Assembly (NCBI GenBank): GCA_002331335.1
Contig: DCZO01000010.1
Span: 1-8,028 of the forward strand
Source: Nitrospira sp. UBA2082
GTDB lineage: Bacteria > Nitrospirota > Nitrospiria > Nitrospirales > Nitrospiraceae
Length of the DNA: 8,028 nt
Direction: 5' to 3'
Position numbers and translations under genes: made by a program. The notes beneath the pieces are model-generated. The model was given only the letters and a program-made list of their open reading frames with translations. It was not told where the DNA came from and searched no databases. Of the stretch, positions 1-4,426 are shown piece after piece. Positions within the stretch are counted from its first letter, which is position 1, and each line of letters starts with the position of its first letter.

Positions 1-650
1 TGTTCGGCGGCAAAGGAGGACAGCCCATGGACGGCATCGACGCTGCGATCGAGTGCCTCGTCTGTCGGTGTTGGAATGGAGTGGTTGGCCTGCTTGGCAT
101 TGTCATACTGTGTCGTAATGATCGAGCGGAGCTGCTCACGATTGGGTAAGGGATCGTCTAAGACAATGACGTCGTGACTGAGCTCGACCGGCAATTTCAG
201 ATGGGGGGCGAGGAGCACGAGGGTCTTGCCTTCATTCTTGAAGGGGTCGCGGAGATGCCAGAGCGCTTGAAGTACTGCGGTGTCATGGAGGAAGCGGTGG
301 GCATTATGGACAAAGAGAATGGTGTTTTGCGGGAGTTTTCGGGCATGGGTGAGGGCAAAAGCGAGATTTTTCATGCCTGACGCAATAGTTTGTTCCTGTA
401 GAAGTTTCGTCAGGATGTCCTTACTGGTGAGGGTTGGAGGCGGAGAATCGATTTGTCCCTCAGCCGAGGTCACGGTTAGGCCGTCGATGACGTCCCATTG
501 GAGGACGCCATAGTCTTCATTCTGGATTTCTGCCGGCCGAACCGTCAGCAGACTTGCGATCGTCATGGCAGGATCGGGGGTGGTGATGGTTACGAGGGGA
601 ACACTGGCTTGCAAGGCTTTGCGAAATTGATCGATGAGGGCTGATGGCAT
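1..650 (-). CDS. Ycf46-like AAA family ATPase, N-terminal part (runs off left edge)
   Basis: The first 216 codons of a larger gene are visible; the rest lies beyond base 1. ATG at 650-648 is preceded by a clean AAGGAG (661-656) with 5 bases of spacing. The visible part matches the N-terminal, non-catalytic domain of Ycf46/COG0464-type ATPases: a strand-helix start (residues 9-30, with PLVTITTPD), then WDVIDGL (52-58), then a Walker-B-like strand ILFVHNAHRFL (111-121), then LVLLAPHLKLPVELSHDVIVLDDPLP (144-169, read as separate blocks), and finally the inter-domain SSFAAE (211-216). In this family the real P-loop AAA+ domain follows the SSFAAEQ-like motif, so the Walker A motif is expected outside the window. 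The cellular role is not established. It follows the short ORF at 754-1062 on the same strand after a gap of about 100 bases that shows no gene. Family assignment comes from remembered motif layout and not from a search. Confidence 0.78.
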   Translation of the reverse strand, partial: MPSALIDQFRKALQASVPLVTITTPDPAMTIASLLTVRPAEIQNEDYGVLQWDVIDGLTVTSAEGQIDSPPPTLTSKDILTKLLQEQTIASGMKNLAFALTHARKLPQNTILFVHNAHRFLHDTAVLQALWHLRDPFKNEGKTLVLLAPHLKLPVELSHDVIVLDDPLPNREQLRSIITTQYDNAKQANHSIPTPTDEALDRSVDAVHGLSSFAAE

Positions 651-753
651 AATCACTCCTTGGGCGAATGTAGAACTAGGCTGCTGTGGCGGTGCGGCGG
701 CCGTGTCGGTGGACGCGCGTAGCCGTGCGAGCGTCTTGGGCAGGGCGAGACAA

Positions 754-1062
754 TTAGGGAGCTTGCCGAGCGGCTTTCGGATTCGAGGCGTTAATTAAGT
801 TTTGTAGCTGTCCTTTGAGCCGAAGAAACGTGGGTTCATCGCCTTTGGTATAGGCCTCATTGCAACGATCGACCATGGCGGCGATGAGCTTGAATCGAGG
901 CTCGTTGGGGAGGATGCCGGTCGTCATCATCGCAATGTCCTTCCAATGTCGGTACCAAGGTGACATAGGAGGTTGCTTTGGTGCGGGGGCTGGAAGTGCT
1001 GTGGGATTGACATCCTCCCCGGCCTGAAGACCGGAGATTCCTACGGCGCTCAGGCGCGGCAT
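754..1062 (-). CDS. Hypothetical protein, C-terminal remnant joined to IS right end
   Basis: This is an open frame of 102 codons ending in TAA at 756-754. The first 18 or so codons (MPRLSAVGISGLQAGEDV) are translated from the right end of the IS element, and host sequence begins at about base 1006. The host part opens with a proline/alanine-rich stretch (NPTALPAPAPKQPP), which looks like an interdomain linker. A mostly helical tail follows (WYRHWKDIAMMTTGILPNEPRF, then DRCNEAYTKGDEPTFLRLKGQLQNLI, given here in two blocks). A linker at the very start suggests that the true N-terminus has been lost or lies in another frame. ATG at 966-964 is an alternative start but has no purine-rich ribosome site; the bases before it are CCTCCT. 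I do not recognise the family. It may be an expressed fragment, an altered gene with a new 5' end, or a pseudogene. Confidence 0.45.
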   Translation of the reverse strand: MPRLSAVGISGLQAGEDVNPTALPAPAPKQPPMSPWYRHWKDIAMMTTGILPNEPRFKLIAAMVDRCNEAYTKGDEPTFLRLKGQLQNLINASNPKAARQAP

Positions 1063-1160
1063 TGAGCCGCCCCTGAGTCGCTTCGGTGGGTTTCTGGGCC
1101 GAGCGCGTAACCGCTGCTCTTATCTCCGCAGGCGTAAATTTCCGTGTGCCCCACGGTATT
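1007..1160 (-). ncRNA. Predicted TnpB guide RNA (omegaRNA / reRNA) scaffold at IS right end
   Basis: TnpB nucleases of this IS family use an RNA transcribed from the right end of the element, whose 3' guide lies in the flanking DNA. Here the right end has the expected folded features. A long stem spans 1049-1077 (CTCAGG and GCGGC arms pairing with GCCGC and CCTGAG, one mismatch, 5-base loop), and a terminal stem spans 1019-1034 (CCGG-based, TGAA loop on the plus strand). If cleavage is at 1007, the guide would begin with TCCCACAGCACTTCCAGCCC (1006-987 read on the minus strand). The 3' part of the HNH ORF is translated from the same bases. The 5' limit is a guess. No transcription evidence exists here. 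Confidence 0.45.
1012..1034. repeat. IS right-end hairpin and shared end motif
   Basis: CCGGCC (1019-1024) and GACCGG (1029-1034) pair around a 4-base loop, with one position pairing only as G-U when read on the minus strand. The hairpin overlaps the ATCCTCCCCGGCCTGAA motif (1012-1028), which recurs in near-identical form at the left end. In IS200/IS605 elements such subterminal imperfect hairpins are the TnpA recognition sites. The cleavage point is expected just outside it, after GTCAA. Confidence 0.65.
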
Positions 1161-1742
1161 TCTTGCCCCTTTGCGAAGGTTATCTTCCTTCCAAAGTGGG
1201 CGAATATTGGTGTAGTGGCATGCCCGCGCCAATTGCTCAGGATCATTGAGATCAAACGATGCCAGTGGCCTGATGTGGTCAATGTGCCATTCACCCCAAT
1301 TTGACCAACTCATGCCCGGCTCGAAAGCTGCTTCAATGTGCTTGATCGCCTCAGCAGTTGAACACCCAAGCAACTCAACAGCAGACCCTTTCTTCCAACC
1401 GCCCTTGATTGCCCTATTCAGTCTGATCCGCAGGTTTTTTGCCAACTTGCGTTGGGGGTTGCCACACAGTGCTTCGCGCTCTTGCTTGGCGATGCGTTCA
1501 CGGTTTGCTTGCTTGTATTGCCGCATCCATTCTCTGCGCTCCGGATTTGCATTCCGGATAGCATCGCGCTTCTTTTGCGTCTTTTTGCGGGCAACGGAGG
1601 ATTTCTCTTGCTTGCGAATCGCTTCAGCATTCGCCGTCCGGTAGGTACGAAGGTACTCAGCAATACGTTCACGGCTCTTTTCCCGGTAACGGCGCTGACG
1701 CTCCTTTTTGGCCTGACGCTGTTCTTCACTCAACATCTGCAT
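1050..1742 (-). CDS. HNH endonuclease, passenger gene within the IS element
   Basis: This is a 230-residue protein. Residues 1-115 are very rich in Arg, Lys, Gln and Glu and probably form a helical DNA-binding arm with repeated YxxxNRERI-type segments. The HNH nuclease core follows: WHIDHIRPLASFDL (152-165, with H153, D155 and H156), then NIRPLWKEDNLRKG (179-192, with N179 and N188). This is the layout of phage-type and free-standing homing HNH nucleases, which cut DNA using a divalent metal. The core ends near residue 194. Residues 195-230 (GHTEIYACGDKSSGYALG and onward) are translated from the element's right end and resemble a TnpB C-terminal tail. The ATG at 1742 lies 17 bases before the tnpB stop, in another frame, suggesting coupled translation. 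Codon 3 (1736) is an alternative ATG. Sampled GC is lower than in tnpB. Whether it assists the element or is a selfish passenger is unknown. Confidence 0.85.
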   Translation of the reverse strand: MQMLSEEQRQAKKERQRRYREKSRERIAEYLRTYRTANAEAIRKQEKSSVARKKTQKKRDAIRNANPERREWMRQYKQANRERIAKQEREALCGNPQRKLAKNLRIRLNRAIKGGWKKGSAVELLGCSTAEAIKHIEAAFEPGMSWSNWGEWHIDHIRPLASFDLNDPEQLARACHYTNIRPLWKEDNLRKGARNTVGHTEIYACGDKSSGYALGPETHRSDSGAAQCRA

Positions 1743-2913
1743 CGCTCACTTCACAGGCGAACCGGGCGTGTCCCGCCCTTAGTACATTGATCGCGCCGAC
1801 CATATCGGCGTGTTCCTCGAAGCCGCAGTCGATGCACTCGAACCGGGCTTGTGTCTGGCGGTTGTCCGCCGACACCTGGCCGCAGCACGGACAGGTGCGG
1901 CTGGTGTTCTGTGGCGGTACGGCTATGAGCCAGCCGCCTTGCCATGCTAGCTTGTAATCCAGTTGGCGGCGGAACTCGAACCAGCCTTGATCGAGGATGG
2001 ACTTGTTCAATCCCGCCTTGGCTTGGACGTTCGTGCCGGGGTGCGCCACCGTGCCCTTCGCGCTGGCGCTCAGGTTGGCGATCTGCAAATCCTCAATCAC
2101 AACGACAGCGTGGTTTTGGCTGATGGTGGTCGTGGCTTTGTGCAGATAGTCGCGGCGAGCGTTGCCGATGCGGGCATGGATGCGCTGGACGCGGGCTTTC
2201 GCCTTCTTCCAGTTGTTGCTGAACTTCACTTTGCGGGAGAACGCTTGCTGTGCTTTGCGCAGGCGTGTCTCATGCCGTTTGAAGCTGTTGAGCGGCGCAT
2301 AGAACGTACCGTCCGAGAGCGTGGCGAACCGGGCAATGCCCAGGTCGATACCGACCGCACTACCCTGTGGAATGGGCTGCTCAACCTCCCGCTCGGTCTG
2401 GATGCTCACGAACCACTTGCCGTTTGAGTGGCTGACGGTGACGTTCTTTACCGTTCCCAGCACCTCCCGGCTGTTGCGATAACGCAGCCACCCGAGCTTG
2501 GGCAGAAACAGGCGGCTGTTGGCCTGATCGAGCTTGATCTGTTTCGGGTCGGGGTAGCGGAAACTGTCGGACCGGCCTTTCTTCTTGAAACGCGGAAAGT
2601 TGGCCCGCTTGGCGAAGAAGTTGCTGTAGGCCCGCTCCAAGTCCTTGAGCGTCTGTTGCAGCGGATGCACGGGCGCCTCGGCCAGCCATGGCGCTGTGCG
2701 TCCCGATGGCAGCGGTGCGCCGTTGCGCCATGCTGTGAGTTTCTTGCACAGCCCGGCGTAGCCGAGCTTCTTCTCGCCACGCTCGTAGCGTTCCTTCTGC
2801 AACGCCAGCGCCGCGTTGAACACGACGCGGCACGAGCCGGCGACGCGGCGCATGTGCCGCTCCTCCTGACCGTTGGGCATTAATTCGTACTTGAAGGCTT
2901 GAAGTCGTTGCAT
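1726..2913 (-). CDS. tnpB: TnpB RNA-guided endonuclease of IS200/IS605 element
   Basis: This 395-residue protein is full length for the family. The N-terminal part (1-180) has the usual TnpB opening (AFKYELMPNGQEE), the FPRFKKKGRSDSFRY segment (106-120) and a beta-rich wedge region. The RuvC catalytic residues are visible: D190 in VGIDLGIARFATLSDG, E274 in VVVIEDLQIANL, and D370 in EEHADMVGAINVL. The zinc ribbon is C341-x-x-C344 with C360-x-x-C363. After D370 the common DxNAA is DMVGA, a known variant form. TnpB is a DNA nuclease guided by the right-end RNA. It cuts empty donor sites next to the target motif and so helps keep the element in place. The protein ends abruptly after GHARFAC (381-387) with EVSDADVE, where relatives often have a longer polar tail. 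The start overlaps tnpA's start on the other strand; the upstream ribosome site is weak. Confidence 0.92.
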   Translation of the reverse strand: MQRLQAFKYELMPNGQEERHMRRVAGSCRVVFNAALALQKERYERGEKKLGYAGLCKKLTAWRNGAPLPSGRTAPWLAEAPVHPLQQTLKDLERAYSNFFAKRANFPRFKKKGRSDSFRYPDPKQIKLDQANSRLFLPKLGWLRYRNSREVLGTVKNVTVSHSNGKWFVSIQTEREVEQPIPQGSAVGIDLGIARFATLSDGTFYAPLNSFKRHETRLRKAQQAFSRKVKFSNNWKKAKARVQRIHARIGNARRDYLHKATTTISQNHAVVVIEDLQIANLSASAKGTVAHPGTNVQAKAGLNKSILDQGWFEFRRQLDYKLAWQGGWLIAVPPQNTSRTCPCCGQVSADNRQTQARFECIDCGFEEHADMVGAINVLRAGHARFACEVSDADVE

Positions 2914-3031
2914 GGCTCAATCATGGCACTGTGTTTTCAAGATGCACGTCCACTTGGTCTTTGTAGTGAAATATCGCCGCAACAAAACCCAAGGACGGCT
3001 ACGCCGTCCGCGCGATCCTTCCCCGCCCTGA
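2912..3031 (+). pseudogene. tnpA: tnpA vestige (Y1 HUH transposase, N-terminus only)
   Basis: A 39-codon frame begins MAQSWHCVFKMHVHLVFVVK and continues YRRNK. This matches the first beta strand of IS200/IS605 TnpA (typically HLVFVTKYRRKVF). The match stops near residue 25 (about base 2986); the frame then reads through left-end sequence to a TGA at 3029-3031. The HUH motif, the catalytic tyrosine and some 100 residues of a normal 130-150-residue TnpA are missing. The ATG shares the tetranucleotide CATG (2911-2914) with the divergent tnpB start, as in IS605 or IS608-type layouts. An internal deletion that spared the left end explains the structure. Confidence 0.85.
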
Positions 3032-3040
3032 ACGGCGGGG
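2993..3040. repeat. IS left-end hairpins
   Basis: Two hairpins lie in the left end. GGACGGC (2993-2999) and GCCGTCC (3003-3009) form a perfect 7-bp stem with a 3-base loop. CCCCGCC (3021-3027) and GGCGGGG (3034-3040) form a perfect 7-bp stem with loop CTGAAC. The outer one overlaps the motif shared with the right end and sits about 15 bases from the TTGAC junction, where the TnpA binding hairpin is expected. The inner one adjoins the tnpA deletion point. Confidence 0.65.
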
Positions 3041-3055
3041 CTTGCCGCGCACCGG

Positions 3056-3060
3056 GTCAA
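3056..3060 (-). other. Probable IS target site / TnpB TAM (TTGAC)
   Basis: TTGAC on the minus strand directly precedes the inferred left end of the element. IS200/IS605 elements insert 3' of a short fixed sequence, and the same sequence serves as the TnpB target-adjacent motif. TTGAC is close to the TTGAT used by ISDra2. The right end closes in GTCAA, giving one possible consistent junction pair. The call rests on one insertion only. Confidence 0.5.
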
Positions 3061-3075
3061 CGTGCTGGTTCCAGT

Positions 3076-3492
3076 TTATTTGATGTAGTAGGCGATCGCG
3101 CGCCACTTCTGATCTGATTCACGGGACATAATAACGGTCTCATTCATTTCTCCCTTTAGGGGAAAGGTCGTCCGATAGACCTTGAGTTCGTAGGTGCCGG
3201 TGGGAATCCCTGGGATCTGATACTGAAATTCTTTCTTAACGATGGTTCTCGACGTGGGCTTCCCAAGCGGCAGCCGCTGATCGGTCAGGGTCTTGGCCCA
3301 TTGGGCCTGGGTGATATGTTCCTTCAGAAACGCGGAGGATTCGTTCCAGCTTTGATCAAAGCGTTGTGTGTCGATGAGCGTGAGCCAGTCGACGGCGGTA
3401 TCTCGTTCAGGCTTTGGCGCGGCAAAGACAGGAATGACGAGTGCAAGGATCACGAGTCCGGTCAGCAGGATGCGAGACATGGTCAGATACAT
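3076..3492 (-). CDS. Secreted DUF4019 family protein
   Basis: This is a 138-residue protein with an N-terminal signal peptide: hydrophobic core LLTGLVILALVIPVFA (9-24) and a likely cleavage after VFA at A24, so it should be exported to the periplasm. The mature part follows the DUF4019 pattern: WLTLIDTQRFDQSWNESSAF (36-55), QWAKTLTDQRLPLGKPTSR (64-82), the IPGIPTGTYELKVYRTTF strand pair (93-110), and the closing ETVIMSRESDQKWRAIAYYIK, here split at 118-130 and 131-138. The function of the family is unknown. The start at 3492 is chosen over Met5 because GGAGG (3502-3498) lies 5 bases upstream of it. It follows traT after 57 bases on the same strand, likely in one transcript. The IS element begins about 20 bases past its stop codon, so the gene itself is intact. 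Confidence 0.87.
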   Translation of the reverse strand: MYLTMSRILLTGLVILALVIPVFAAPKPERDTAVDWLTLIDTQRFDQSWNESSAFLKEHITQAQWAKTLTDQRLPLGKPTSRTIVKKEFQYQIPGIPTGTYELKVYRTTFPLKGEMNETVIMSRESDQKWRAIAYYIK

Positions 3493-3497
3493 GGATA

Positions 3498-3505
3498 CCT
3501 CCTTT
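3498..3505 (-). promoter_or_regulatory. Ribosome binding site of the DUF4019 gene
   Basis: AAAGGAGG (3505-3498) lies 5 bases before the ATG at 3492 and favours that start over the in-frame ATG 12 bases downstream. The run-on frame of the broken traT ends at 3483 and so would pass over this site. Confidence 0.7.
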
Positions 3506-3549
3506 GACGCTCCGTCTTCTTGTACGGGCCAGGCGGAGCCCCGTAGACT

Positions 3550-4331
3550 TTAGAACAGACCCGCGATGGTTTGGGCCAGTTGGGCTGACAGTTCCGTGAT
3601 GGCCTGTTCCGTATTAAGCCACATCTGTTGCTGCAGGGCTGCAAAACGTGCACGATGAATTCGCTCATTTCCGCGATGGGTCTCTTGGATCGTTTCACTT
3701 GATTGCCCAGCATGTGCGGGACTGAGGGATTGTCCACCTCCAAAGAGACTGGCCAAGGGCTGACGATTCTCTGGGAGACCGGATGATGGCGCAGCCTGTT
3801 TGGTGACGACTGTTCAACCACTTCCTTCGTGCATTCGATGATCTGGGCATCAGCGATGAGCCCAAATTGTGTATCTTCTGTAGCTTTACTCGCCAGAAAG
3901 CCGAGTCCGGCTCCCAGTGCGGCGCCGCTTGGGATAAACCCCGCCCCATGACCTGTCAGAGCCAATGCGGCGCCGGCTCCCCCGCCGATGACACTCCCAA
4001 AACCGCCGGCGACGAGAGAATCGAGTGTGGTGCCAGGCTTGGCTTTGATGGCCGAGACGGTGGTGACTTGAAGGATAAAATGGGCTTTATCTGGATTGGC
4101 TGTCACGGTGAAGCCTTTGGCGGCGAGTAGTTGCGGGAGCGTCGAAAGTGTAGCGTTCGGTCGATCGGAAGTATTCCGTGTCTCGATATAGATGGTGCGA
4201 TCAGCCGTGGGTCTCAGGAAAATCGTGTTGCTGGTGGCCGTGGTCTGCTGCTTGGTGAGGGTCATGTGATTGGCACAACCAGTTATCAACAAGATGAGTG
4301 CATACAGGGGAATAAAGAACGCGCGGATCAT
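3550..4331 (-). pseudogene. TraT-like outer-membrane lipoprotein gene with a frameshift
   Basis: The start ATG (4331) has GGAGG 5 bases upstream. The N-terminus is a lipoprotein signal: MIRAFFIPLYALILLITGC, with lipobox ITGC and lipid-anchored Cys at 19. The body follows F-plasmid TraT block by block: NTIFLRPTADRTIYIETRNTSD (35-56, in two halves), AAKGFTVTANPDKAHFILQV (70-89), a glycine-rich membrane segment (104-148) and QFGLIADAQIIECTK (155-169). After about residue 174 this frame stops matching. The TraT-like C-terminus (ITELSAQLAQTIAGLF, stop at 3552-3550) is in the next frame, open from 3813 down. One base appears lost at about 3800-3813. Total length if repaired would be about 260 residues, normal for TraT. 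TraT causes serum resistance and surface exclusion in enterobacteria; chromosomal homologues in other phyla have no settled role. A sequencing error is also possible. In the unrepaired frame the product would run to 3483. Confidence 0.8.
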
Positions 4332-4352
4332 AGAATCCTCCATCGATGTTGG

Positions 4353-4386
4353 GGAAATGAACGGAACAGACTGTTTCATTATTTCC
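4353..4386. promoter_or_regulatory. Inverted repeat in the nrdJ-traT spacer
   Basis: GGAAATGAA (4353-4361) pairs with TTCA and TTTCC (4375-4378 and 4382-4386) with three bases bulged. Inside it is the dyad AACAGACTGTT (4365-4375). It lies 22 bases upstream of the traT start and 40 bases past the nrdJ stop. It may be an operator or leader hairpin for traT. It lacks a U-run and is not a convincing terminator. Low certainty. Confidence 0.25.
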
Positions 4387-4426
4387 AAGTGAGTAATTGT
4401 TACATCAAATGAAAACAGACACCCTT

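Larger units (their letters stand above)
1007..3055 (-). mobile_element. IS200/IS605-type element carrying tnpB, HNH ORF and tnpA vestige
   Basis: The element is read left end to right end on the minus strand. The left end abuts TTGAC (3060-3056), the likely target and TnpB motif. The right end finishes with GGAGGATGTCAA (1018-1007). Each end carries a hairpin, and both hairpins overlap a shared motif on the minus strand: TTCAGGGCGGGGAAGGAT (3032-3015) and TTCAGGCCGGGGAGGAT (1028-1012). There is no target duplication, as expected for single-strand Y1 (HUH) transposition. Contents in order are the tnpA vestige (opposite strand), tnpB, an HNH endonuclease ORF and the predicted guide RNA. Because tnpA is mostly deleted, the copy is probably non-autonomous and would need TnpA in trans. 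Boundaries are inferred from end structure and could be off by a few bases. Confidence 0.8.

Noticed and set aside
857..1294. Minus-strand frame of 145 codons overlapping the HNH 3' end
   Set aside because: It is a shadow frame of the HNH gene and guide-RNA region with arginine- and serine-heavy, pattern-free sequence.
1246..1644. Plus-strand frame of 132 codons opposite the HNH gene
   Set aside because: It is antisense to a protein with a clear HNH motif and shows no recognisable domain or ribosome site.
1050..1760. Group I intron with an HNH ORF inserted in tnpB
   Set aside because: The two similar tail sequences flank little more than the HNH ORF itself, leaving no room for a catalytic intron core of a few hundred bases. 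No typical intron boundary signals were seen.
2381..2920. Minus-strand frame of 179 codons overlapping tnpB
   Set aside because: It is an out-of-frame reading of the GC-rich tnpB; the tnpB frame holds the family motifs.
4340..4426. Rho-independent terminator after nrdJ
   Set aside because: The inverted repeat at 4353-4386 is interrupted, AT-rich and lacks a following U-run.
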